Under the pieces are notes generated by a model. The model was not told the origin of the DNA and did not search any database. It worked only from the letters and a program-made list of their open reading frames with translations. The position numbers were made by a program, and so were the translations under genes. DNA of 25,613 nucleotides from Mageeibacillus sp. UBA3708 (lineage in GTDB: Bacteria; Bacillota; Clostridia; Saccharofermentanales; Saccharofermentanaceae), in NCBI GenBank assembly GCA_002371375.1, contig DFIB01000030.1, positions 1 through 25,613 on the forward strand, given 5' to 3'. The number at the start of each line of letters is the position of its first letter. Position 1 is the first letter of the stretch. Shown here piece by piece: positions 14,414 through 22,581 of the stretch.

Positions 14414-16231
14414 TTATTGTGTATCAGATTCAGCACTATCTGTTCCGCTATCGGTACCTTTATACTTGATGCTCAGCATCGTCAGATCATCGAACTGCTC
14501 CGCTTCACCGACAAATTCATTCACGCAGTTTATTACGATATTGAGAAGTATCTCCGGATTTGCATCAGGCTTTCTGTTGAGGGCATCAAGGACACGCTCT
14601 CCTCCGAACAGTTCAGAAGATGCGTTGGTAGCTTCAGGAAGTCCGTCAGTATATACAAACAGAGTGTCACCAGGATAAAGATTAAATTCATGCTCTCTGA
14701 ACTTGAGATCCGGATAGGTGGCAATCGGCGGTGAATGTCTGTACTGTATGAATTCGAACTCTCCGTCCGCCCTTCTGATGAGCGGATGCTCATGGCCGGC
14801 ATTTGCGGCTACACCCTTACCGGTCGATAACTCGATCACGGCTGCCCACACAGTTACGAAGAGACCTGCCTCATTGTTCTCCATCAACTGATTATTGACT
14901 CTGCCCAGCGCTTCGGAGATGCTCTCACCGCGCATAAGATGATTCTTGATAAGTATCTTGGATACCATCATGAACAGTGCTGCAGGGACTCCCTTGCCTG
15001 ATACATCCGCGATAATGAGACCAAGGTGGTCTTCATCGATAAGGAAGAAGTCATAGAAATCCCCTCCGACTTCCTTTGCAGGCGTCATTGAAGCAAATAC
15101 ATCGAAATCATCGCGTTCGGGGAAAGCAGGGAATACCCTCGGAAGCTGGCTCTCCTGGATGGCCGCAGCCATCGACAGCTCAGCCTTGATCTTCTCTCTC
15201 TCCTTCGTAGCACGCTGAACCTCATGGATATATCTGTCGATCTCCTGAACCATTGATGAGAATCCCTCGGCAAGCGATTGGATCTCATTGTCGGTTGTGA
15301 TCTTATTGAGCGACTCAACTGCAAATTCGGAATCCTTATAAGTCTCGTAATTCTTGATGATAGACTGTTCCCGGTTGACGGGATTGCTCACTGTTTTTTT
15401 GGTAAGAAGATAGATAGATACGCCAAGGAATGCAAAAAGGACGGCCGTAACACACGTTACGACAATAGCAGGTCTGAGAGCACTTATGATTATGTCGTTC
15501 CATTCAAGTGATACAGACAATATCATTACCATCTCTCCGTCCGCAAAGATCGGAACGAAAGCATGGACAGCGCTGTTGTCCGCGGAATTACCCATTGAAA
15601 GCTCCATCTTGTCAGGCTTCTTATGGGACTTAAGTATCTCGTCCAGGACCGGATAAGCCCCTTCCTGATATGGAATCGCGTAACCAAGTTCAAATATATC
15701 TCCTCCCTGGCTTGTACGCTTCTCATTCTCGAGAGTACCTGTTATCATGAATATCGTCTGACCGTCTTCAATCCTGCAGGCATAAAGATATCTTGATCTG
15801 TATGAACGCTTAAACGCATCAAACTCCTGACAAAGTCTGCTGTAACACACTTCTGCAAACAACTTCTGATTGAGCGGTGTGAGAGATCTTGCCTGTGCAT
15901 CCGTTATCTGAGTTATGCTTGAAATGTTGGGAATAACTGAATAAAGGAGTTTCTCCCTTGCTATTATCTGGTCTTCCTCATCGTAAAAGAAATGCATCTC
16001 GGACGAATGTTCCCTCCAGTATTCGGTAATGAATCCCAGAGCCTTATATGACTCAACCTCGGCAGCCACGCTCTCACCGAGGAGATTAGCCGAAGTATAT
16101 AGTTCTTTTATATTCCTGTCCAGGTTGTAAATGAAAATGAAGATACCGTTACTTAATATGAGAACGATGATAAACAATATCATCGGTCTCATTATCTGCA
16201 TCAGAAGGTTGCCACGTTTCTTCTTGCGCAT
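14414..16231 (-). CDS. Membrane-anchored RsbU/SpoIIE-type PP2C serine phosphatase
   Basis: 605 aa from the ATG at 16231, which has AAAGGTG 8 bp upstream; an ATG 18 bp earlier lacks a ribosome site. A first membrane helix (about 10-35) and a second (about 255-280) bracket an extracytoplasmic sensor region of about 220 residues. A HAMP-like segment and coiled coil follow (to about 360). Residues 365-590 form the phosphatase: AAAIQESQLPRVFPAFP, AKEVGGDFYDFF, LIIADVSGKGVPAALFM, FVYTDGLPEA and FDDLTMLSI, with the metal-binding Asp residues kept. Such enzymes dephosphorylate anti-sigma antagonist proteins in partner-switching pathways. No sigma factor, RsbV or RsbW lies nearby, so its target is elsewhere. 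It has its own promoter after the metal transporter operon. Confidence 0.92.
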   Translation of the reverse strand: MRKKKRGNLLMQIMRPMILFIIVLILSNGIFIFIYNLDRNIKELYTSANLLGESVAAEVESYKALGFITEYWREHSSEMHFFYDEEDQIIAREKLLYSVIPNISSITQITDAQARSLTPLNQKLFAEVCYSRLCQEFDAFKRSYRSRYLYACRIEDGQTIFMITGTLENEKRTSQGGDIFELGYAIPYQEGAYPVLDEILKSHKKPDKMELSMGNSADNSAVHAFVPIFADGEMVMILSVSLEWNDIIISALRPAIVVTCVTAVLFAFLGVSIYLLTKKTVSNPVNREQSIIKNYETYKDSEFAVESLNKITTDNEIQSLAEGFSSMVQEIDRYIHEVQRATKEREKIKAELSMAAAIQESQLPRVFPAFPERDDFDVFASMTPAKEVGGDFYDFFLIDEDHLGLIIADVSGKGVPAALFMMVSKILIKNHLMRGESISEALGRVNNQLMENNEAGLFVTVWAAVIELSTGKGVAANAGHEHPLIRRADGEFEFIQYRHSPPIATYPDLKFREHEFNLYPGDTLFVYTDGLPEATNASSELFGGERVLDALNRKPDANPEILLNIVINCVNEFVGEAEQFDDLTMLSIKYKGTDSGTDSAESDTQ

Positions 16232-16262
16232 ATCCCTCGCACCTTTCATTCTCTGTGAGGTA

Positions 16263-16271
16263 ATTATAACA
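16263..16271 (-). promoter_or_regulatory. Extended -10 promoter of the PP2C gene
   Basis: Minus strand TGTTATAAT, a perfect extended -10, 31 bp upstream of the chosen start. No good -35 is visible. Confidence 0.55.
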
Positions 16272-16291
16272 TCCTTTTGTGAACTTAAATA

Positions 16292-17134
16292 CTATTCTCT
16301 TTTAGAGGATATCCTTCCTGCTGCAACAAAACATGCATAAACGACTATATCGGCAGCTACGATCGTCGATCCCACAGGAGTGCCGCACAGTATCGATACC
16401 AGCATTCCGGCAAATGTACAGACGACCGAGACGATTGCCGAACATATCGTAACCCTAAGAAAACTCTTGAATACTCTCATCGCGGAAAGCGCCGGGAAGA
16501 TTACAAGCGCCGATATCAGAAGCGACCCGACAAGGTTCATCGCCAGCACTATTACCGTCGCGATTATCACGGCAATTATCACATTATAGACACCGGCATT
16601 TGTTCCCGAGGTCCTTGCAAAATCCTCATCGAAAGTCACTGCAAATATCCTGTTGTAGAACAGAATGAAGAGCGTCATAACAATAAGCGATACAACAATA
16701 CATAGTATCACCTCGGACTGTGACAACGTCAGTATCAATGTCGATCCGAACAATGTGCTGCAAACATCTCCGGTCAGGTTTGCCGATGTCGAGAAGATAT
16801 TCATTATCAGATATCCCAAGGCCAGAGCTGACACCGATATCATTGCTATTGCGGCATCTCCCTTCACCTTTGCCGTACGTCCGGCAGCAAGCAGAATGAC
16901 GGCGCATATTATCGTCACGGGCATTACAAGCAGCATATCATTGGACAGATTCATAACAGATGCTATTGCCATCGCACCGAAAGCGACATGAGACAGTCCG
17001 TCACCGATAAAAGAGAATCTCTTGAGCACCAGCGTGACTCCGAGCAATGATGAACACAATGCAATAAGAACACCTACTATAAGCGCGTATCTTACAAACG
17101 GGAACTGGAGATATTCGACAAGCTTAGTAAACAT
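16292..17134 (-). CDS. znuB: Metal ABC transporter permease, ZnuB/TroC family
   Basis: 280 aa, the typical length, with eight or nine hydrophobic segments. Family motifs include LGVTLVLKRFSFIGDGLSHV near residue 32 and the SLLISALVIFPALSAMRVF segment near 205. It forms the membrane channel of an ABC importer for zinc, manganese or iron. It overlaps the ATPase gene by 11 bp. The context with a Fur-family regulator and Fur-type box supports metal uptake; zinc is the favoured guess but the metal cannot be read from the sequence. No solute-binding protein gene is adjacent, so that subunit must lie elsewhere. Confidence 0.92.
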   Translation of the reverse strand: MFTKLVEYLQFPFVRYALIVGVLIALCSSLLGVTLVLKRFSFIGDGLSHVAFGAMAIASVMNLSNDMLLVMPVTIICAVILLAAGRTAKVKGDAAIAMISVSALALGYLIMNIFSTSANLTGDVCSTLFGSTLILTLSQSEVILCIVVSLIVMTLFILFYNRIFAVTFDEDFARTSGTNAGVYNVIIAVIIATVIVLAMNLVGSLLISALVIFPALSAMRVFKSFLRVTICSAIVSVVCTFAGMLVSILCGTPVGSTIVAADIVVYACFVAAGRISSKRE

Positions 17135-17786
17135 GCTTTGTCACCTCGCTTCCGAATCTCAATTCATGAGTCGCGAATCTCGACGGCGCGTCGGGATCAT
17201 GCGTTACCATTATGATCGTTATCTTATCTTCCCTGTTGAGCTTCCTGATAAGCTCATACATCTCTTCCGTTACCTTGGGATCCAATGCCGCCACGGGCTC
17301 ATCCATGATCAGGACGTCACCTGTCGCACAAAGCGATCTTGCCAGGAGTACCCTCTGCTGCTGACCGCCCGACAGTTCGCGGTAACAGCGTCTGCGCAGC
17401 TCGTAAATGTCCATGCGCTTCATGTTAAGAGCAGCACGTTCTTTCGCTTTTTTGCTGTAGAAAGGTCTGAATCCGAGAGTTCCCTGACATCCTGACAGGA
17501 CAACCTCATATACCGAAGCGGGGAAATCCCTCTGAACGTCAGTCTGCTGAGGCAGGTAGCCTATCCCGGACTTCCTGGCCTCATCACTCCAGATAACATC
17601 ACCGTGAAGGGCCGGCCGCAGTCCCAGCACCGTCTTCATCAGAGTAGTCTTACCCGTTCCGTTCTCGCCTGTTATACACCAGTACTCGCCCTTACGCACT
17701 TCGAGATCCAGCCCGGTAACGAGCGTTATGTTCTCATATCCCAGCGACAGGTCCCTGCATGTCAGTATCACATTACCGTCACTCAC
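17124..17786 (-). CDS. znuC: Metal ABC transporter ATPase, ZnuC family
   Basis: 220 aa from a GTG at 17786. That GTG overlaps the stop of the Fur-family gene as GTGA and has GAGGAG 8 bp upstream; a GTG three codons earlier (17795) is too close to that site. Walker A GENGTGKTT, signature LSGGQQQRVLLARSL, Walker B VLIMDEP with the following D-loop region, and the H-loop MVTHD are all intact. It powers the permease encoded next. QQTDVQRDFPASVYEVVLSG is the Q-loop region typical of the ZnuC/TroB group. Confidence 0.93.
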   Translation of the reverse strand: MSDGNVILTCRDLSLGYENITLVTGLDLEVRKGEYWCITGENGTGKTTLMKTVLGLRPALHGDVIWSDEARKSGIGYLPQQTDVQRDFPASVYEVVLSGCQGTLGFRPFYSKKAKERAALNMKRMDIYELRRRCYRELSGGQQQRVLLARSLCATGDVLIMDEPVAALDPKVTEEMYELIRKLNREDKITIIMVTHDPDAPSRFATHELRFGSEVTKHVY

Positions 17787-18193
17787 TTGGCACACTCCTC
17801 ACACACACCATAGAAAACAGTCCTTCTGGGATTGATCGTAAACCCGTGATGCTCCTTGATATGTTCGTTAAGGGCACTTATCTCCTCACATCCCAGATGT
17901 ATCAGCTTACCGCACGTCTCGCACTTGAGGTGATAGCACGACCCGTTCTTATCGCATCCCTCAACATATTCATAACAGGCACTGCTGCCCTCATCAATGA
18001 TGTATTTATTAACAATACCTTCGTCCACCATCTTCTCCAGATGACGGTAGACAGTTGCCGTTCCGATATTACTTCCTGCCGCACGCATGTGCATACATAT
18101 GTCTCCCGCCGTGACATGAGTCCCTGCGGATTCTCTCATATAGTTAAGAAGTTCTTCCTGATGCTTCGTGGAATAGCTTTTCTTAATCGGCAT
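17783..18193 (-). CDS. Fur-family metal-dependent repressor
   Basis: 136 aa from the ATG at 18193, which has GGAAAGGA upstream; a TTG-initiated extension of seven residues is possible but less likely. The N-terminal winged helix (HVTAGDICMHM, IGTATVYRHLEKMVDEGIV) and C-terminal metal/dimer domain are complete. The structural zinc site is present as CETC and CEEC pairs, and the regulatory site as the HLKC and HIKEHHGF region. First gene of the operon with the transporter and next to a Fur-type box, so autoregulation by metal is expected. Zur or Fur identity cannot be decided by eye. Confidence 0.92.
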   Translation of the reverse strand: MPIKKSYSTKHQEELLNYMRESAGTHVTAGDICMHMRAAGSNIGTATVYRHLEKMVDEGIVNKYIIDEGSSACYEYVEGCDKNGSCYHLKCETCGKLIHLGCEEISALNEHIKEHHGFTINPRRTVFYGVCEECAK

Positions 18194-18217
18194 TGTACGT
18201 TCCTTTCCAATCAAAAA

Positions 18218-18232
18218 TGAGAATCATTCTCG
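18218..18232 (-). promoter_or_regulatory. Fur/Zur-type operator box
   Basis: TGAGAATCATTCTCG: a 7-1-7 inverted repeat matching the Fur/Zur/PerR box pattern except for the last base. It begins immediately downstream of the -10, where bound repressor would block transcription. Confidence 0.85.
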
Positions 18233-18261
18233 ATTCTACTCGGTACAGGCATCTGTGTCAA
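18233..18261 (-). promoter_or_regulatory. Promoter of the fur-znuCB operon
   Basis: Minus strand: consensus -35 TTGACA (plus 18256-18261), 17-bp spacer, -10 TAGAAT (plus 18233-18238). Confidence 0.8.
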
Positions 18262-18266
18262 CACTG

Positions 18267-18275
18267 TGATACAAT
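18267..18275 (+). promoter_or_regulatory. Extended -10 promoter of the GLUG-repeat gene
   Basis: TGATACAAT, an extended -10. The ATG begins only 9 bp past it, so the transcript may start at or next to the start codon (leaderless). Confidence 0.5.
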
Positions 18276-18284
18276 ACTTTGTAT

Positions 18285-19271
18285 ATGGGAAACGGCAAAC
18301 GGATAAGTAAAATCACACTGATCCTTCTGGCAATTGCTCTTATAGCAGTCTCGGGAGCTCTTGTATACATGATGCTCCTTAACAGGGTACTCCCCGAAGA
18401 GGAGGACAGGAGCAGCTTTAAGGGGATCTCCACACCTGACGGCCTGATGGCTGTCGCAGGAGATCCTGAAGGAAAATATATCCTCGAATGTGATATCGAC
18501 ATGGCCGGAAGAACATGGACACCGGTCACCTTCAGAGGCATCCTCGACGGCAACGGCCATCAGATCATGAACCTGTCGGTAAACTCTGAGGGAACGTCAT
18601 CAAGGCAGACATACGACGGCAACATGAAGGTGTACGATACATTTTTCGCTGCGATGTTCGATGTGCTTGACCATGGTGAAGTGAAGAACCTCACACTGAC
18701 GGATGTTAATGTTGAAGCCTCCTCGGACAGACCGTGCTTTGCCGCCGGCATAGCAGGTTATCTCGATCAGGGCAAGGTCAGCAACTGCGTAGTCAAGGGG
18801 AACGTTACGTTAAGAGCCCACGACCGCATGTTCGGTGTCGGCGGTATAGCCGGTTACGGCAACGGCAGAATAGATAACTCTGTGGCAAGCGTCACGCTCG
18901 TGTGCATCGACACCGACAGGAATACAAGGGATGAGCAGTTCATGGGCGGCATATGCGCAGGCGGTTATCCCGATATAGTAAACTGTGTCGTCAATATCGA
19001 CGGTTATGTTTCTGAGCACGGTTACTGCCACAACGGCGGACTCATGGGAATGTATATATTCTATCCTGAAGGAGTTGTTTACGAAGACAGTACGATTGCG
19101 AATACTGTCGTTAACGGCAAGATCACCTTCTTCGAGGATAACAGTGACAGGCGTGCATACTGCAAACCCGACATCGGCGAATTAATGTCGCGCGTCCGCA
19201 ATTACCGCAACAACATCAGTAATTTTACCGGTGAGGAAGTGTTCGAGTACGATAAAGATCTGGTGCCGTAA
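18285..19271 (+). CDS. Membrane-anchored GLUG-motif repeat surface protein
   Basis: 328 aa from the ATG at 18285 (a TTG at 18279 is in frame). A signal-anchor helix lies at about 9-30 (ITLILLAIALIAVSGALVYM) with a basic N-terminus and no lipobox. The exported part carries GLUG-type beta-helix repeats: FRGILDGNGHQIMNLSV, FAAGIAGYLDQGKVSNCVV, GVGGIAGYGNGRIDNSVAS, MGGICAGGYPDIVNCVV, NGGLMGMYI. Such repeats occur in surface adhesins and wall proteins of Bacillota; here there is no sortase motif. No ribosome site is seen before the start. Function unknown, probably cell-surface. Confidence 0.8.
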   Translation: MGNGKRISKITLILLAIALIAVSGALVYMMLLNRVLPEEEDRSSFKGISTPDGLMAVAGDPEGKYILECDIDMAGRTWTPVTFRGILDGNGHQIMNLSVNSEGTSSRQTYDGNMKVYDTFFAAMFDVLDHGEVKNLTLTDVNVEASSDRPCFAAGIAGYLDQGKVSNCVVKGNVTLRAHDRMFGVGGIAGYGNGRIDNSVASVTLVCIDTDRNTRDEQFMGGICAGGYPDIVNCVVNIDGYVSEHGYCHNGGLMGMYIFYPEGVVYEDSTIANTVVNGKITFFEDNSDRRAYCKPDIGELMSRVRNYRNNISNFTGEEVFEYDKDLVP

Positions 19272-19325
19272 GATTTCAGGATTTTTCCGGAAGTGTACGG
19301 AAGACTCTTAAATTCTTGCGGAAAA
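19272..19325. repeat. TTCCGC/GCGGAA palindrome cluster, copy 3
   Basis: GATTTTTCCGGAAGTGTACGG and AAATTCTTGCGGAAAA follow the word order of the cluster at 3003-3101 (AAGATTTTTCCGC, then GATTCTTGCGGAA). TTCCG and CGGAA form a short hairpin between the convergent genes and may terminate one or both. Confidence 0.6.
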
Positions 19326-19377
19326 CAGGATACAGGGTCGATCCGGCCACAACATCTGCACATGCTCCAATGCTTCT

Positions 19378-20583
19378 TCAATATTTCTCCGACCAGTAGA
19401 ACTCATCTGCCTTCACAAAGGCATAATTGAATTCACTGTTGCCATCGAATGTATCTGTCCCCTCATTCTGTGTGACAAATTCACCAATGGCATCATATTT
19501 TGCTTTTATCATGTCATCCGTAAGATATATTCTCTCTGCTTTATTCCATTCGAGCGGAACATTTCCCGAAGGGAACGGATATGTGAATCTGTCGACGGAC
19601 GGATTGCCGCTGCTGTCCGTCTTAAGCCTCACGGGCCATGTTGCTTCTTCGCCGTGCACCACGCTTTGATGTACCACGGGATGATAATCAGTATCCTTCT
19701 GTATCTCCTTTATCACATCGCGCGTTATGAGACATGAATATTTATGATCAGGGTGCCACTCATATTCGCTTACAGTATAGATCTCGTCAGGCCTTACAGT
19801 CCTGATAATATTCTCAAGGTCAGCCCTGAAATTATTTGAAGTATATGAAGCATGCTCACTTTGATCCAGGAGATGATAATCATATATTCCAAGAGACGGT
19901 GCTCCGCTTGTAGCGGTCAGGCCAGCGTGTGATGTCCTAACTTCGTCACTTGAACCATCGATGTAGAATTCACCGATCTGAACATCACCGTAACCCATTA
20001 CGATGATGTCTTCCTTACCGATCCCGAGGTGTTCGAGAGCCTTTGCACTTTCCGCTATCCTGACCTCTGACAGCTCCTTACCGAAATAATCTCCATTCGT
20101 CATGAACACAACTTTGACGGTATCTCCCCTACCGGCTGCCGACATAATGCTTCCTGCAAATGCAAGTATCTCGTCATCCTCATGAGGAGCTATGACCATC
20201 ACTGTCCTATGTTCACTCCTGCTGACTGTGACCGAATCAATGAAGGGATCATCTCCGCCTTCCGTCCTGCGTAATGAGACCTTATTATCACCCTTATCGA
20301 GATAAACTGTAACGGTGTCCTTCCTGCTGCTCAGTCCGGTCAGGTAATGATCACCGATGAACAGCCCTGTAGTGCGCTCCTCTCCGCTTTCCGTTCCGTG
20401 GCCGTATGAGATGTCATAGTATCCTGACTCATCAGTCCTGATATTGAAATCATGAGTTTCCGGCACATCTGCCTTCTGTCCGTCAGCATTTATGACCGGC
20501 AGGGAAGCACACGACGATGATATCACACAGGCGATACAGATCATGGAGGATATGACGGCTGTCCCGATCCTCTTATTCCGCAT
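19378..20583 (-). CDS. Exported PIG-L/LmbE-family deacetylase
   Basis: 401 aa. A signal peptide leads to C25 in ISSSCAS, a weak lipobox, so it is exported and possibly lipid-anchored. Residues about 45-120 form a beta-rich domain. The PIG-L fold starts near 126: VMVIAPHEDDEIL carries the HxDDE metal motif (H134, D136, D137, E138, with Glu in place of the usual Pro), and EWHPDH at 275-280 supplies the other zinc histidines. Family members remove N-acetyl groups from amino sugars. Its start overlaps the receiver gene by 11 bp, with GGAGGAG upstream. It is the last gene of the long operon starting at 24749. Confidence 0.9.
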   Translation of the reverse strand: MRNKRIGTAVISSMICIACVISSSCASLPVINADGQKADVPETHDFNIRTDESGYYDISYGHGTESGEERTTGLFIGDHYLTGLSSRKDTVTVYLDKGDNKVSLRRTEGGDDPFIDSVTVSRSEHRTVMVIAPHEDDEILAFAGSIMSAAGRGDTVKVVFMTNGDYFGKELSEVRIAESAKALEHLGIGKEDIIVMGYGDVQIGEFYIDGSSDEVRTSHAGLTATSGAPSLGIYDYHLLDQSEHASYTSNNFRADLENIIRTVRPDEIYTVSEYEWHPDHKYSCLITRDVIKEIQKDTDYHPVVHQSVVHGEEATWPVRLKTDSSGNPSVDRFTYPFPSGNVPLEWNKAERIYLTDDMIKAKYDAIGEFVTQNEGTDTFDGNSEFNYAFVKADEFYWSEKY

Positions 20584-20971
20584 TGATCTCCTCCATAAGA
20601 TCTATCGCGGTATTCACTATCTCGCTCCTCTCGAAAGGCTTGCTGATCTTGCCCCTTATCTGACCGTCGTATTCGATATTGAGTCTTCTGTAACTTGTGA
20701 CAAAGACCATCTTCTTAATGCGTGACCCTATCTGGTAATGATCCCTTATCTTGCGAGCCAGATCAAGACCGCTCATACCGCCCATCTCCACATCACAGAA
20801 GAGTATATCGACTTGGTAGTCAGGATTCTCTTCCAGAAATTCCAAAAAATCTTCCGCAGAGGTAAACTTCTCAAAATCGGCTGATTCGGTCATTCCGGAT
20901 ACACCTTCGCTTACATACCGGATTATCAAGTCACTAAAGTACTCAAAATCATCTACAGTTACAAAATTCAT
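20573..20971 (-). CDS. Stand-alone response-regulator receiver domain
   Basis: 132 aa, one CheY-like receiver with no output domain. The acidic pair D7-D8, phosphoacceptor D60 (VDILFCDVEMGGMSGLDLA), T92 (MVFVTSY) and K111-P112 (ISKPF) are all in place, so phosphorylation should be possible. The start overlaps the preceding stop as ATGA, and GAGGAGGA precedes it. There is no histidine kinase in the window; it would receive phosphate from an outside partner or act by binding. Confidence 0.9.
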   Translation of the reverse strand: MNFVTVDDFEYFSDLIIRYVSEGVSGMTESADFEKFTSAEDFLEFLEENPDYQVDILFCDVEMGGMSGLDLARKIRDHYQIGSRIKKMVFVTSYRRLNIEYDGQIRGKISKPFERSEIVNTAIDLMEEINAE

Positions 20972-22581
20972 ACCTGATCCTCCTCAATAACAGCAATATC
21001 GGCACCCATTCCTTCCTCTCCGTATGTTACGCCTTCACCCTGATTGGGATGATTGAAAGAATAAACCATATCAAGTGCAAATATTATCATCAATATTATA
21101 CCGATTGCCTTCTTAACCGGAAGCCTGATCTTCGAATAGAGATTGTCAAGAAGAGGTGAGAACACATAAGTGAAGGCCACACCTGCCAGACCGAAAACCA
21201 GCAGTCCTTCAAGACAGACCCTTCCGTTAATGTTAAGAAAATAACCATTGTAATCCCACCATTTGGCATCGAATAAGACCTCAAGCATCCACGAGGCAAA
21301 ATACTCCAGCACTCCGCAGGCAACAAAAGTTCCCGTAAACATCAGCAACGGATTGCGTCTGAGCGGCCTGAGTATTATTACGATTATAAGTCCTCCAACT
21401 CCGTAGATTGGCAACCATGGACCCGTCATGGTGCCGCGGTTGACGAGAAGACCTTCATTAAGAAGGGTATAGAATACTTCCCAAACATATCCTACGAGAG
21501 AATAAGTAAAGAAGAACAACACAACCGTCCAGAAAGTGTAACTGCGGTCATAATCGATCGTAAGCCAGCGTCTTCTTTTGTGCACGGGAACAGGAAAGGC
21601 AGATTCGGGATAAACGCTGTCAGACACATTTGCAACCGCGAGCATTCTGTCGTTAAGAAGCTCCGCTCCTTTGTCCGTAAATTCTTTTCTGCTGTCACGA
21701 AGTTCGGTATATATCTCTGCCCTGGCACACTGGTGAAGCGGGTTAACAAGAAATACTGACAGCATATTGAATGTAAAGGGAGATAACAGGAAACCCACAC
21801 CGTATATAACATCCACAACGAACATTCTCCATTTGTTGCCTTTGGAAAGCTGCTTAGACAGCGTGAATGCATCTCTTAATCCTATGTCGGGGTTCTCCGC
21901 AAGGATATAAGGGATCATGGCATACTGGTATGTCTTGATAAACCCTCCGACAACCGTCAGACTCCAGAGGAACAGCAAAATATCCCTGACGAGCATTATT
22001 TTTGCAACGTGACGTGTCCTGCCATGCCTGAACACAAAAAGCAGCGCGTCGGCCCTCGTATCGGCATACCTTCTGTGTTCGAGGAAATACCGGCATTGCC
22101 CGACCAGCAGTACATTCTGGAAAAATATGGTAAACAATATCACCATGAATACTGCAGAGAAAATCACTACTGATCTTGATACGGAGTCTTTGAAAAGAAG
22201 TTTATTGATACCGTTTAGAATACCGAAGGCAAAGCTTCCCGAGTGGGATATCTGGTTAATGAAGACAGAGAATACTCCTTTTGTATATTGTTTCCCTGCC
22301 GATTTCATCTCAGGATCGACGCGTATGATCTCCATTGATTTGAGAAAATCCTCAACAGACTCCACATTCGAGTTACCCATGTTGATCGTCGTAATCTCTT
22401 CCTGTACAGTATTACTCCGTCCGATTGAACCGAATCTGGTGTTGAACGTATATCCGCCGGCAATGATACCTATGAGAATAACGACGAGAACATTCATATA
22501 GTACTTCATGCGGAATGGTTTCCATGAACGTTTAATGATCTCACCGATCTTCAAACTATGCTGACGGGGATCTTTATTCAT
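20968..22581 (-). CDS. DUF975 and CmpB-type (PF06541-like) two-part membrane protein
   Basis: 537 aa. The N-terminal half (about 10-310) resembles DUF975 proteins: membrane helices plus YQYAMIPYILAENPDIGLRDAF and SKQLSKGNKWRMFVVDV. The C-terminal half (about 345-515) resembles the 'putative ABC transporter permease' family CmpB: FFTYSLVGYVWEVFYTLL, NRGTMTGPWLPIYGVGG and an ACGVLEYFASWMLEVLF helix. No ATPase is adjacent, so transport is unproven. The start overlaps the endonuclease IV stop by one base (TGATG); the stop overlaps the receiver start. Family names are from motif memory. Confidence 0.8.
   Translation of the reverse strand: MNKDPRQHSLKIGEIIKRSWKPFRMKYYMNVLVVILIGIIAGGYTFNTRFGSIGRSNTVQEEITTINMGNSNVESVEDFLKSMEIIRVDPEMKSAGKQYTKGVFSVFINQISHSGSFAFGILNGINKLLFKDSVSRSVVIFSAVFMVILFTIFFQNVLLVGQCRYFLEHRRYADTRADALLFVFRHGRTRHVAKIMLVRDILLFLWSLTVVGGFIKTYQYAMIPYILAENPDIGLRDAFTLSKQLSKGNKWRMFVVDVIYGVGFLLSPFTFNMLSVFLVNPLHQCARAEIYTELRDSRKEFTDKGAELLNDRMLAVANVSDSVYPESAFPVPVHKRRRWLTIDYDRSYTFWTVVLFFFTYSLVGYVWEVFYTLLNEGLLVNRGTMTGPWLPIYGVGGLIIVIILRPLRRNPLLMFTGTFVACGVLEYFASWMLEVLFDAKWWDYNGYFLNINGRVCLEGLLVFGLAGVAFTYVFSPLLDNLYSKIRLPVKKAIGIILMIIFALDMVYSFNHPNQGEGVTYGEEGMGADIAVIEEDQV

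Noticed and set aside
17787..17795. Upstream GTG start of the ABC ATPase
   Set aside because: GAGGAG would be only one base from it; the GTG at 17786 has correct spacing and a GTGA overlap with the previous stop.
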